Assembly: GCA_932521025.1 (NCBI GenBank)
Contig: OW051473.1
Location: 9,858,001-9,922,000 of the forward strand
Reading direction: 5' to 3'
Length of the DNA: 64,000 bases
DNA from: Oscheius onirici
Taxonomy: Eukaryota > Nematoda > Chromadorea > Rhabditida > Rhabditidae
Of the stretch, positions 1 through 11,712 are shown in pieces. How positions within the stretch are numbered: the stretch's first letter is position 1; each line of letters starts with the position of its first letter. The translations under genes were made by a program, and so were the position numbers. The notes under the pieces are model-generated. The model searched no databases. It was not told where the DNA came from and worked only from the letters and a program-made list of their open reading frames with translations.

Positions 1-121
1 GATGAAGACGAGGAATCTCTAATTTTAGCCTTGTAATGGCGGTGCTATCTTTGTTTTCGTAAAAGGTGGCCCTAAAGAGAGATGTTTTTGAAGAAAAGGG
101 TACCAAACTTAAAAAGTTTCG

Positions 122-300
122 GTTGCTGACAACTGTTGCTCAGTAATTAGTTCTCTCAGTGGGGTATCAATAGTGCCCTTTGCTTAACCGTTCAATTCTG
201 GCGAGATCTGTTCACAGTTAGGTTAAGCAATGGAGGAATGACTCAGAATGACTCACTGTCAGCATTTCCAAGCGATGCAAAATTAACTTAAATACGGTCC
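122..300. repeat. Dispersed repeat, copy A
   Basis: This stretch resembles 1509-1880. Shared landmarks are a block around CAACTGTTGC, a block reading GGTATCAATAG versus GGTATTAATAG followed by CCC(C)TTTGC and TAACCG, then TTCTGGCG, and finally CAAGCGATGCAAAATTAACT followed by TAAATA. The two copies differ by point changes and by extra sequence in copy B. No coding potential is seen. It is probably an old interspersed repeat; no terminal repeats or target duplications were made out. Confidence 0.6.
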
Positions 301-339
301 TCCTTTGTTCAACTCCGCTACAAGCTACAATCTTCAAAA

Positions 340-1212
340 ATGGCCCTCTGGATGCTACGGTCCAAGATTTATCCTTCATTTTCCGCCTCTCCATCGCCAG
401 TCGAATCTACCGGCGTGGATCTTTTTGCGCGCCAGTCCTACTAAAGGTAAAAGGTCATAAAACATATCTAATACAAACCATTCAGGAAAACGGATTCAAC
501 CGTCCGGCTCAGCAGCTTCCTGGTTTTGTAGCGGAACACCCCAGTTTGGCATTCCGACATGTCGGCAAAAAGACCGATCAAATTGAGGTCAGTTCAATTA
601 AACAGTCATTTTGAGATGCTCCCTTTAGAGCAAGTTGCTGACTTTCAGATTTGCCGAAAAGACCATCCAACATGGTTTCTGGACAGTACGCTGACCAAGA
701 AACAGAAAACGACAAACATCTTGTTCATGCTTACAGTACGTTTTCTTGGAAAGGAATTGTATCAGCAGGATTTCATGTTGTTTGGAACTCTAGCTGTCAA
801 GAACTGAAGCAGTTCAAGAGTCGAGGACGTCTACTGTTGGCACAGATGGTTAAATTCCTTTCTCTAACGTGCATAGGAGACAAATCCGGAGATGGCGAAG
901 AAGAAGGATGCAGGAAGAAGTTCTTCTTACGTTTCTTGTACTTTCTTTAGTACAACTTTTTGTTTTTAGAAAGTACTGGAATGCGACAAGAGAGTGAAAG
1001 ACCTCAATCGCAGGCTTGAAGAAAATAGTACACCTAAACGTAGTTAAAAGAAGGAGGCCGTTACTGTCGTTTCCAAGAAGATCCTGGACAATTTTAGCGG
1101 TTTGGTTTTGGCTCAAAATCTCTCGATCCCCGAATACATGGCGGCCTTTATGATGAGGGGCACAGACTTGTGGACATGTATGGAGAGACTTCAAGCTCTG
1201 TTCGACTAACAA
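340..1212 (+). pseudogene. Decayed or unresolved coding sequence
   Basis: Several stretches look coding but do not join cleanly. From 970, after a TTTTTAG acceptor, a frame reads KVLECDKRVKDLNRRLEEN and continues to a stop at about 1209 through IPEYMAAFMMRGTDLWTCME, broken only by one in-frame TAA near 1045. Upstream, 486-587 followed by 649-740 can be joined across a 61-base intron into an open frame containing RHVGKKTDQIE and ICRKDHPTWFLD. The charged heptad-like segment around 980-1030 suggests a coiled coil. No family is recognised. The in-frame stop and the unclear exon joins favour a pseudogene, though an unannotated intron could remove the stop. The ATG at 340 meets a stop just before its candidate donor. 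Confidence 0.35.
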
Positions 1213-1508
1213 GTGTTTCTGGCTTTCAAACTCACTTCAACTGTTTTCAGACTCACTACACTTACTGTGACGCACCAGCTGTGCTCCCACCATACTCAGC
1301 ATAACTCTATCTAACTGTTGTCCTGCTCCCAATCAACGTTTTTTCTCTACCTCTCTCAGTTTCAGCCTGTCATTGTCTACATTCTCATGCCTCTTACAGT
1401 ATCTTTTGTCGGAACTATTCATTAAATGCTTTACATCTCTTCTTGACCTGTTCACGGCTACCAGAACTTTCAAATGGCTATAAAGAGAGATACGGTAGGA
1501 ATCGCTAA

Positions 1509-1880
1509 TAGTTTCTGAAGCTGCCAACTGTTGCACGAGGATTAGCTCAGGTTGGGGTATTAATAGCCCCCTTTGCATAACCGGCTACTTCTGGCGGGAG
1601 TCAGGTCAGAGCAGGAGGAGGGCCCTCTGTAAATTACTTATCATTACCAAGTGATGCTTTTTTGTCCCAGTCCCTCTTTTGGATTTGTTCAAAAAGTCTC
1701 AGAATTAAGGGGGAGGGGTCACGTAACAGCGCCAAGATCCGACTGTTTAGACAAAAACAGTCCTCGGGATTGTGCGCGTAGGGGGTCACGTGAACAGACA
1801 AAATTACGTAAACATGGAGTTGCTGTCGCCTTATTCCATGCTTGGCCGTCCAAGCGATGCAAAATTAACTTAAATATCGG
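1509..1880. repeat. Dispersed repeat, copy B
   Basis: This is the second copy of the repeat at 122-300, with the same order of conserved blocks. It also carries the 3' block CAAGCGATGCAAAATTAACT. That block ends within about 10 bases of the point where the neighbouring dehydrogenase loses similarity to its family, so the repeat edge may mark a rearrangement breakpoint. Confidence 0.6.
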
Positions 1881-1883
1881 ATC

Positions 1884-3478
1884 TTAAATACCTGATCCCA
1901 GTTCTGGTCCCATCGGATAAGAAGTTCCAAAGCGCATGGCTGAGTCAATGTCTTCCTTTGTGGCATCGCCCCTTTCCAGCATCCTGATACTGTCGATAAG
2001 GTACGGAACCAGCAATCTGTTGACGACAAATCCAGGGGTATCCTGAAAAGGGGAAATGTTAGGATCAGTCAAGCTACAGTACCTTGCAAGCAATGACAAC
2101 TTTTCCTACTCTTTTGCAGAATTCATGCAGAGCCCTTTTTGTCTCGTCGGACGTTTCTTCGATAGAAATAACCTCGACCAGCTTGAGCACGGGGACGGGA
2201 TTGAAAAAGTGCAGGCCACCGAAACGGCTTTTGGGATATATACAGTCGGCGAGGTCTTTCAGTCTGATGGAAGAGGTATTGGTGGCAATAATGGCGTGGC
2301 TGAAAATTGGGTCTCAGTTTTTTTAAAGTATCTGGAAAGTCTCAAATTTTAGACAGACAGATACAGAACTCGTCATTATACTCTGTTTGCTCATTTTGCA
2401 GTCTATTGTTTTTGTCTTGGACCATCTGTTGCAATATTTGTGAACTTTTTAGGCTGCAAGACTTTTTGAGCAAAAATAGTAAACATGTTTGTATTTACTG
2501 AGATCGTGTAGGCAGCTATAACTGTATATCTTGTTAGAGGAGTTACGATCGAAATTAGACTATCCGGTCCTTTCACCTGGTCGACCGTCCAGTCTGCTAC
2601 TCACAAAGAGCAAGCGTTTAAAACACGGATAATAAGTTCTGGGGGTAGAAAGCACAGATTACGCAGAAACATTCTAGGAAGACCGTTTCAGGCGGAATAC
2701 TTGTTGTAAGGGATTCTTAGAGATGTGAAGAAAATGATCGTAAGTTCTATCCCGGATACACGAAGGTAGGCATCTCGCTAACCTGGTCTGTTCTGCGGAT
2801 CCTGTATCTGGAGAAATTCGAATATCATCTCTTCAAGACGACTTAATCAAGTTACACAAAAGCTGAATTAACAGTTGCGAGCCCCCGGTTGTGTTGTGCC
2901 CTGTCCATCTGCAGCCCGGTGATCAAACTATACTTTGGTGGTCAAAGTGAGAAACTCATGGAAACCTTCAGTGGTTTCTCAGAATACTCACAACTGCTCA
3001 CGAACCCATGACTATTCAGTATTAACCAACCTGAGACAGTTTTCCTGAATCTCTGAGAAGAGTTCCCTCTTAAGAGTGATGTCTTCAATCACGGCCTCGA
3101 TGACAATATCGGCGTCTTTGACACAGTCTGCCACTCGAGTAGTCGTGGACAAAAGAGAAATATGTTCGCTGACAACAGAGTCGATGAGTTCCTAAAAAGC
3201 GAAAAGTTAAGACTAACTGATAATGCTTACGGTAGGAGTGTTCTTGCACTTGGAGAAGGCCTTCTGAAGACCCTTTTTGATCTTCATTTTAGCGTCATCA
3301 AGCTTGTTCTGACTGCGTCCATACAGGCATACTGTATATCCATTTTCGACGCAGATCTTAAAACTTTAAATATTTCTCAAAATGAGCATTAAACCTGCGC
3401 AATGCCGGCTCCCATGAGCCCAGCTCCGAGGATAGCCACTCGGCTGACATTGGCGGAACTTGAAGGCTCGACGACCAT
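1884..3478 (-). CDS. HADH: 3-hydroxyacyl-CoA dehydrogenase, C-terminally truncated
   Basis: Oxidises L-3-hydroxyacyl-CoA with NAD in mitochondrial fatty-acid beta-oxidation. Five minus-strand exons are visible (about 3478-3395, 3362-3229, 3193-3031, 2330-2103, 2042-1884). Exon 1 holds the Rossmann motif [15 protein letters not shown]. Later exons give [38 protein letters not shown] with the catalytic His, and [15 protein letters not shown]. The C-terminal dimerisation domain starts ([25 protein letters not shown]) but then runs into ELGSGI and a stop. The family normally continues for roughly 70-100 residues (FELxDYVGLDT through GKKTGxGFYxY), and none of that was found in the 1.9 kb further on. 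The break lies beside repeat copy B. Start is the ATG at 3478. Either a truncated, probably non-functional gene, or the last exons lie outside this window. Confidence 0.85.
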
Positions 3479-4183
3479 GCTTCAAAATGGGGAATCACCC
3501 CGCGGCCCTCCTGATTTATATATCTGAATGCACGTGCATGGCAACCTGAACGCTTATCTTAGCATGAGGTGATGGCACCATCGAGCGAACGACGCCAACG
3601 CCGGAAGGCTGTTAACGGCTGCTCCGGATTGAGGGAGAGAGAGAGACACGCTGTCCATCAGGCGACTTACTGTTTACTCACACTGATATGACCATGTGGG
3701 TCTCTTTGTTTCAGGATCCTTCGCGTCTCACTGAGAGCAATCTTTAAAAGAGAGACATTTTTAGCACATCACAGTTCGCACATCTTGAAACACAATGACG
3801 ACTTATGGAAATCACGACTTGTCAAACTTATGACATGATGGTCAAAAGTTCTGGTAACTGTTCACAAAAGTCGGAGGACCAATATAAGGATGAGAAAAAA
3901 GAAACAGGAAGAGCACCTAGTGTGCCCTAAACAAACTGGCCGTGTCGGAGAAATCAGTGCAAAGAGATAAGAGTTCGGCTGTTTGGAAATGTTGGCAAGC
4001 TTGCTTCAATTTTTAGAAGAGAAGCAGAAAATAAAAGGACTTACCTATATCATCTTCGGAATCAGTCTGTCTCCTGTTTTTAGCCAATATTCTCAAAAAC
4101 GTATGGTTTTGATTCAAATACGGTCAAGAACAAAGCATGAATGAGTAAATAATATATTTGGCTTTAAACGTGTTAACAGTATT
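3479..4183. other. Intergenic, 705 bases
   Basis: This interval separates the dehydrogenase start from the end of the next minus-strand gene and should hold the dehydrogenase promoter. A CACGTGCATG stretch lies at about 3532. No coding exon or repeat is seen. Confidence 0.5.
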
Positions 4184-7100
4184 TCAGTCGGTTATGTCGG
4201 TTATGTAAATAGAAATCGCGACATTATTGGATGAATTGTAGTCTTCGTGAAAAAATAAATTATATAGATCGCTATGCATCTCGACGTAATGGCGGCTGTC
4301 AAGGTAATGGTCGCTCCACTCGTCATCCTTCGTCAACCGAATGCCATAAAAATAAATCTCCTTGTTTCCTGTTGTTGCCCGAAGTTGAAGTCCATAGCAA
4401 ACTTGAACTATCTTGATCAACATTTTAGGTTCCGGTTCCGGTACTGAAAGTAGTTCTATGAATATATTCAAAACAACAATCCAACATATCATGTTGGGAA
4501 CGGTTGTAAGCTAGTTTTCTTTTCAAAGTAACTCACTTTTTTTGTATTCATCCAGTTTTTTAACTACTGCCACTGCCCAACTCACAAAATCTTCGCACGT
4601 TTTCTCGTTTGCAGACACACTGTAATAACTCGGTATGGAATTTTCCATAACTTCCGCAATAAAGTCTGTCGTTCCAGGCTTTTTCTGTTCGATGAGGGCT
4701 ATACAACGCTGGCAAGCGATCGAGAGTCCATCAATATTTCCCCTGGTTACGTCTGGTTGTAGCTCAAAGAATTTCTGGACACTCGGCAGTGTAGATTTCG
4801 GTGGCTTACATTCGATCACGATTGGCTGAAACGGCAACTATGTGAATTTCGGGAGAGACAAACAACAAAACCTTCAACTAACCGTGGAATATTTGGAAAG
4901 GTCATTTGCCAGAGTATTCCCCATTTTCAAATAGTGAACTTTCGACACAGATACCACTTGTTGAAAGTGATGTAACATTCCAGAATTCATGTGTACCTCC
5001 AGGACAACGTCTTCAAGAACTCTCGCCTAAATTTTGCACATATTTTAGTTGTAAAAGTGACTCAGTACTCGCTGAATGAACTTGTTAACATCTGTTTCTT
5101 TGGTGTTCACTATGACGTCAAAAAGATTGCAGCGAATGAAGGCTGCATTGAAAGGAGGCTCTGTTCGGAACACTCGCTTCCAACACTTGAGAAAATCGGC
5201 TTGATTTATTAACACAATTCCTTCAGGTCTCTCTCCCTCGTCACTAAAAAATCCATTTCATTTGACCAACGGATTTTTTACAATCGCATTTTAGAATCTT
5301 TTCTGATCTTTAACACATTCTGCAACCTGTCGCTAATATTCTCGAAGGTTAGGTCTTTTTTAAACGGGAGTACATGTTTGACCAGAAAATAGTGGTCTGA
5401 AAAGTGTAAAAATTTGTTTTTCTAAAATAGGAACTTAAAACAGACAAAACACTTACGTTTTGCAAAAAATCCGTAAAAAAGAGCGCTGCCCTCATCTGAA
5501 ACCGTCTCTTGTGCATTCACACTGAACATAGCGAGTGCATCATTCTCTTCCAAAGCCCAAAACGAGATTATTTGGGATATATGATACATATAATACCTGG
5601 CTCTGCGGAAACTCTATCAACAGGAGAAGGTCTATTTGCATTTTCTGTATGCTAGTACTTTCCAGGCAGGCTCTGTTGTATTCCGAACTGCCATTGAAAT
5701 TTTCCATGCAGTTTTTCGAAACGCTATTTTTAAGACGACTAATATTGATGATGTAATTGAAAGAGCTCAAATTAGTCTGCATGAGTTTGGATCGCTCAAA
5801 CGGAAAGGTTTGTATGACGTGACAACCTTCCAAACAATTTGACGGACTTGGAAATCCATAACGGAAAGCGTATTTGCTCTAAAATCTGTTAGTAAACTAA
5901 AAAGAGGACAAAACTCACGCTGTCCTGCAACTCATTGTCAGTAGTAATGTTACGTTCAACTTCTTCATAATGTTGCTTTTCGAGTTCAGACATCGTGTCT
6001 TTGTCAGGAAAAATAACAGCAACTTTCTTGCAGATTCGTTCTGCAGATTTGATTCTGTCCTTGAGTTGAACTTGAAATTCTCCGTCTGCTTTCACAAAAA
6101 CAGCAGGAAATTCATCTTTGCGTTCGTTTTTTGTAGCATCAGGCAGATAATGACTAGTGTCCTGGGAGTCGCTGGCCGCTACCAATTTAGCATCGTAATT
6201 TCTAGTGTATCTTTCAATGTAAGGCCTTGTTTCCAGCCTGTTGTTAGTGAAAGCCTGGCAAATAGGGAACACGGTATTCTCCAGCCATTCCTTTTGTTCT
6301 TCTGGTAGGTTTTTCAGGAAATCGCTCCAATCTGACCGCAGCAAAGGTCGCTTAACATTCAATTGTTTCATATTTTCTAGCATCTCTATCCAGTTTTCTG
6401 GAATATCTGGCATGTTTTCCTGAAAAAGAGAGGTGAAAAAAGGCAAATGATGTAACATTGTAGTCATTATAATTATATAGAAGGACATGATGAGGTTTTT
6501 CACCGGTGTCTCACCTGTGACCCATTTTCCATGAAGGCATACCATACTTTCCATAAGTAGGTTATCAAGTCGCGTTCAGTGAAAAATGACTGAAAAGCAC
6601 ATATTTAGAACAAGATTGAATAAGTTAGAATAAAGTTAGAAATAGGACTTTTGTTTGAATTTTTCCTCTTTTTAACGTTCTTTGTAACGTACTCGTCCAA
6701 AGAAGTAAAGGAAAAAACCATTGGACCAAATGGAGCTCCAATCCGTGACCTTCCCCTTACAACTTTGCTGTTCTACCGCTGAGTTATCAGCCCGCGGCGG
6801 CGCTCTTTCATCGAACGTGACACGCCAGGCGTTACTCCCTGACCTAACGGTGGCTGCGTACTAATTCGATCGAACTTCTACTGCTCCCAGCAACAGTAAC
6901 AACAAAAACGGTAACATAAAAATAATGTTCACAGTAATTCACTCATATATTGAAATTGCACTGTTCACTTACCTCGTCAAGTAACAGGATGTGTAGTCTA
7001 TTAACTCGACGCTTAGTACCAAAGTCAATATCATTGCATATCTTTAACACTTTTCCACCGTGCTTTTTATCACTGAAGAATGCATAAGAATTCTTTCCAA

Positions 7101-9306
7101 AATTGTTCACAAAAAAATCCTGGAAAATAATGAGGCTTAAGTTTTGTGTCTCTAAACCCATACTCTGTACTTATCACAAATAGCCTCCGGATCTCTGGTC
7201 ACGTAGTGCACGTAATAGTCACTCCGACTATGGTTTTCGGACTTCCGTTTGTCCATCGTTTTCTGCATCAAGCAAGCGGCGAACAAAATCAGCAGCTCCT
7301 CAGAACCTTCTTGAGTCTAAAAACTGTCATTTTGTAGTGAACAAATTTCTAACCGGCACTTCAGTTAAAATCTCTTTGGTTTTCAATAAAAACAAGCAGA
7401 GCTTGCATTTCACCTGCAGCTCTAATGTGTTTTTAGCTTCAGGAGAAAAGGTGATTAGGTTTTTTAGGACACCTTGTAGAAGCCTTTTCAAGACGCCGTC
7501 GGGAATGCTGGCTACTTCATTAAAAAGTGCACCAAGTTCTTTCTTCTTCAAGTTCTGGATCTTTCCCTGACAAAGTTTCTTCAATTTTTCCAAATTCGTA
7601 GTGTTGAGAGGTAGCTTTTTCCATAGCATGCCCAGATCCCCGTCAACTATATTCTTTACTTCTAGTTCCGTCAATTCCTTTAATTCCTGTGTCAGCAGTT
7701 TTTTCACAGAATTCTTATGAGACTCTTCCAGATCATTAATCCAGCCCAAAATTTTTTTCTGGATCTCTTTTGTACTGTTGCTGAGCTGGGTATCCATAGC
7801 ATCAAGCATCTAAAAATTTGTTTTAACAAAATTTAATAGTACTATAGTAATACTAAACGGCCGCCAACGCGAGTTCTAAGATCTAACTGGTAATTTTCCT
7901 TCAGGCGTATAACATTACTTACATTTTGGTTTTGCTTGTCGAAGTTGATGAGTGACATCTGAAATGGTAATAACGATTAGAAGAACAACTAGATGCTTAC
8001 CCAACTCTGGATGTATGTTTTCATTAGTCCTGCGTCTGTTAGAGAATCTTCGAAATCTTTATTTTTTACCAGTTCTGTCACTTTATCTGGAGGGACACCG
8101 AAACTAAAACAGCACTCGAAAAATGCTTTTTTCATTTGTAAGCCTTCTGAATGATTTTGCAGCTTCTGAAAAAGTCTGTATGTCGGTGTTTTAAATCTCA
8201 CCTCGCATTTTGCAATAGTTTCGTAAACTTTTCTGGAATAACAATAATCGGCTGTCAGCTGTTTGACAAGCAAGAAAATAGCTTTTTTTTCAGGATAAGG
8301 TTCGATTTCATCCTTCAGGACATAATTAAGATCCTTCGTTGGTGATGTTCTTGTAATTAACAGAAGTTGTTTCATAACCATGACGGAATGGGATTCCACA
8401 AATTCCTTCACAGTTTTCATTTTCGGATACTCATCCATAAACTTAAAAAAATCTTCACAAATGTTGTATGCTGCCCGTAATGGCATTTTGTGCACGTTCT
8501 GTAGGAACAGGTTCAGAACAGCAGATATTTTTTCTGTATTCTTGCTATTCATAATTCTTTTAGTAAGACCTAAGATTTGGTTTTCCAAAAAAAAACGTTA
8601 CTAACCATTGCTCTCCAAATATTTCCGCCGTATTTCCAAATAGATCGACAATGTGACTTTGTTCAATTTTGCTAAAACCTTCTTCATACTCACGTCGTTT
8701 TCAACATACCAATTCCTTTTATTCTTCTATTCTCTTCCACGCTCTCAGTAAGATGTAGTTGTTCTCTGTGTTCCAAGAGAATGTCATCAATTTTAGCAGC
8801 AAAATCTGTGATTTTTAGGGATGATTCAAGCTAAACAGTCTGGCTTGTCCAACTAGAAACAGTATTACCTTTTTTGATATTTTGTATGTATTAATCATGC
8901 ATTGGTAAAATTGCTTAACAGTTTCTTTTTGTTCTTCTTTTTTGTTCGATTTGTCAATTTCGACCAGATCATTCAGCACGCAGTGAAGCGTTAATGGTAA
9001 CGACCAGAACTTTTCCTCGTCAATTTCGAAACCTCGCTCGTAATGCATAGCCATAAGATTCACCAACGTTAAACCATCATCCATGGTTTGAAGCAAATTT
9101 AAAGTGTTAGGAAGCCACCACAGGTTATCGAAATCTGAAAACCAATGAGTTGTTAACACAGGAAAAATGTTACCTTTAAATGGCTCGTAGTCATCCGGTT
9201 CTTTTTTTCCCGCCATCTTGAAGATATTCTGAATCGACCAAAGCGCCGGTTCGTAAGTTCGCGAAATCTGCAAATACTGGTTTATTGCTAAAGATAGAGA
9301 CTTCAT
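4184..9306 (-). CDS. Large multi-exon protein, unrecognised, helix-rich
   Basis: At least ten minus-strand exons look coding, and the joins I checked keep frame. Near the 3' end, QR|ARVLEDVVLEVHMNSG, KYST|PIVIECKPP and EYKK|IPEPEPKM are joined across introns with normal GT/TTTCAG ends, and the frame stops at 4184 after ITDITD. Other clear exons are about 9306-8870 (MKSLSLAINQYLQISRTYEP, with one 40-base intron), 8588-8000 (long helical stretch, ICEDFFKFMDEYPK), 7809-7400 (Lys/Leu/Glu-rich, likely coiled coil), 6440-5920, 5240-5060 and 4828-4542. The product would be of the order of 1,000 residues, mostly predicted helix, with no signal peptide, membrane segment or zinc motif seen. One junction near 8830 did not keep frame in my reading, so this could be two adjacent genes. 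I do not recognise the family. Confidence 0.6.
6735..6810 (-). other. tRNA-like sequence (degenerate)
   Basis: On the minus strand TAACTCAGCGGTAGAACA resembles a tRNA D-arm/A box. It is followed about 40 bases on by GGATTGGAGCTCC, a poor match to the B box. The acceptor and T-stem pairings do not form well, so this is not a functional tRNA. It may be a tRNA-derived SINE head or pseudo-tRNA inside an intron of the large minus-strand gene. Confidence 0.35.
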
Positions 9307-10560
9307 ATGCTAAAAATGCTTTTGAATTTCAGTTTTTCATCTCAAAAAGGTGGAAATCAATCTGCACAAAAACCAAAGATACAGATGGGCTTTGAACGAT
9401 GACTGAATTGGCAGGAAAGTGTGGAAATGGCGACCAAAAAAATAACCGAAATAAAAAAAACCTTTTGGTTCTAATTTTTCTTCCTATGTAGGCCGATATA
9501 AATTTGCTAAGCCGAAACATAATTGCTAGGCCGCACATCAAATCTAACAACGAATAACTTATCTAAACTTATAACTTTGACCTAGGAAGTTTACATTGGC
9601 ATAGAAAGGTATAGAAGAACCAACCTTACGCGCGGAAAACCGCGCTGAAAAAAAGAATGTGTAATGGTCCGAGACTTGGACATTACCGAAACACGCCCGA
9701 AATGGATATCTTAAAAGAGGGCTAAAAACGCGGCAACTCGAATCTGTGCTATCTACAATGACCTGACTAACAGAGTATTTAGTTCTTAATGAAGACTCTG
9801 TAGATCTATTGATTGGACTTAGACGTTTCTTATTAATGTATTCGTTTTAATAAATATGGACTACAGCGAAGAAGGAGCGTGAGGGCATGGTTGGCGGTTT
9901 AGAATAGCATGGTAGAAAGCCCGGCCTGTTAAGCGAAATGCAAACACACAGCTTTAGCAGATAAAAAGTTCATCGTGTAACACAGCACACAATTAGACAC
10001 TCAGTTGAGAAAGTTGAGGTGGTTTGGGCGCACCCATCCTATAATGTAAGGTGAAAATGGCTGAAAAATAAGCTTTCTCCAAAATAAACTTTCGCAAAAC
10101 TTTCAAAACAGTTGCAATGTTCTCTTCCTAGATTTTCGGAGGTCTTTTTGCGTTCTAAATTTCACCTTTACGAGTAATACTCGAAATTTTTGAACTATCC
10201 CCTCTGATATCTACACGGGATCGTATTCAGCTAAGTTTGTCAGTTCTTTTCTTTTTTTGAAATAAATAGCTCTCTACCTTATTTGAGTCAAATGTTATAA
10301 GCCCAAATATACCAAGACTTATTCAGCGACCTGGTAAGTTGTTATCTTGTCGCCGTTCGCTTAAACCGATGAAGAAAGAAAAAGCCGAAGGGACCCGTTG
10401 GACCCGTTGGCTCAGCGAGAATTGCGTGGTGTAACGTTCTTGTGTAACACAATAAAATAAATGACTTGTGCAAGCTACAATTTGGCGATTCAACACTGCG
10501 ATAACAAACGAGGTTTATTGCAGACCGAAAAAGACAACCTCACAGAGTTCTTCGCAAAGG
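9307..10560. other. Intergenic, 1.25 kb
   Basis: AT-rich sequence with no convincing exon. Open frames here are short and lack splice context. It should include the promoter of the large minus-strand gene ending at 9306. The direct repeat GGACCCGTTGGACCCGTTGG lies at about 10391. Confidence 0.45.
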
Positions 10561-11295
10561 TTAGCTGTCCTCCTCCTCTTCACTCTCAGTCAGATCCTTT
10601 TTGCAATCTGCCTCTTCAAGATTTCAATTTCGGGCTACCATAACTTCTAGACGGTCCAGTCCTTCTTCCGTGGTGAGTACCCCTTTTTCATGAGCCCCTT
10701 CTCTGCGTCTGTACTTTGTTAGATAGTAAGATCTCTTGAGACAGAGCCAAAACTTGAAAAGTTCCATCAGTTTGATCGAGTAGTGGTCCCTTTCCTGCTG
10801 AATCCAAGTAGCCTTCTTCATACTGGCAACCGTACGGTTCATGGCCTTAACACGGATCCCAAGCGGTGAATCACTCTTCTGTATCTGTCCCTCGTTTTTT
10901 GGTCCGTGTGTGGGAAAAGCTCCTTTTTCAACGCTCCTTCCAGTTTATGTCTCAGTTCATTCATTAGCGGAGCATAATCCTTGCAGATTTTTTAAATGTT
11001 CGTTTTGTCGTGAGTAGTAATCAGGTCGAGTTTAAGGGGCACAAACAAGGATCTGATCATCTTCCAATGCTTGGCAGTCTTTTCCGAGCGGTGGAAGTCT
11101 TCGTTTTTCAGAGATCACGGGTCCGTAGGAAGGGACGTCATTGACAGTTCTGGTGACGCGTCTTTTTTCGATTTCTGCCAATGGAAGGACTCCGTTCTTG
11201 GGACAGCATTCATGGAAACCACATTTTGAAGCAAGTTTTCGCGATGACTGAAGCATTTTTTTGGCTTCGCAATGTTTTCGAAGTTGTAGAATCAT
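10561..11295 (-). pseudogene. Broken intronless coding sequence, unknown family
   Basis: One continuous protein-like trace can be followed on the minus strand from 11295 to a stop at 10561, with at least two single-base frame changes and two or more in-frame stops. Recognisable pieces in order are MILQLRKHCEAKKMLQSSRK, CGFHECCPKNGVLPLAEIEK, HWKMIRSLFVPLKLDL, a stop, LMNELRHKLEGALKKELFPH, RDRYRRVIHRLG, a frame change, AMNRTVASMKKATWIQQERD, RLEVMVARN, a stop, and the acidic end KKDLTESEEEDS. No intron is needed across about 730 bases, unlike neighbouring genes, so a processed pseudogene is possible. The family is not recognised. Confidence 0.6.
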
Positions 11296-11345
11296 TTCAA
11301 ACTCTTCAACTTTTCTAACAAAACTGATAAATGAATGCGAGAGCT

Positions 11346-11570
11346 TGAAAAACGCGATCTATTTTAAATTGCTCCCAGGTCTCTGTGTGTATCTGTCTGT
11401 CTGTCGGAAGCTCTAATTGGCAATCGAAATGGAGGGATTTGTGCGCACAATTAAGTGGAAAGGAGTTAGTGTAAGAAGTTTAGACAAGTCAATTTGCAAG
11501 TGCGTGGACTTTGATTTTTTGACTGGAAGTTTCCAGATAGAGAATCAAGTGCGGGTTAGGAATATGGTAA
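11346..11570 (+). repeat. Larger dispersed repeat, plus-strand copy
   Basis: This region matches the reverse complement of 53,530-53,800. Shared blocks are TCTATTTTAAATTGC, CCAGGTCTCTGTGTGT, TCTGTCTG followed by AAGCTCTAATTG, GTGTGCACAA/GTGCGCACAA, and further on CAAGTGCG with CTTTGATTTT or CTTTGATCTT. It sits directly upstream of the GACAGAG minisatellite. The partner copy also runs into GGACAG-rich sequence. Confidence 0.6.
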
Positions 11571-11712
11571 AGCGTTTAAGGGTGTTTCTACTATAACTTT
11601 AGCTCCAACGGGGTGATATCACAACTGGAGAACAGGAGCACGGACAAGAAAACCGGAAAGGGCAGAGCACATTGCAGAATGCAGGGGTGGACAGAGAGAA
11701 AGTGTCGAGAGA

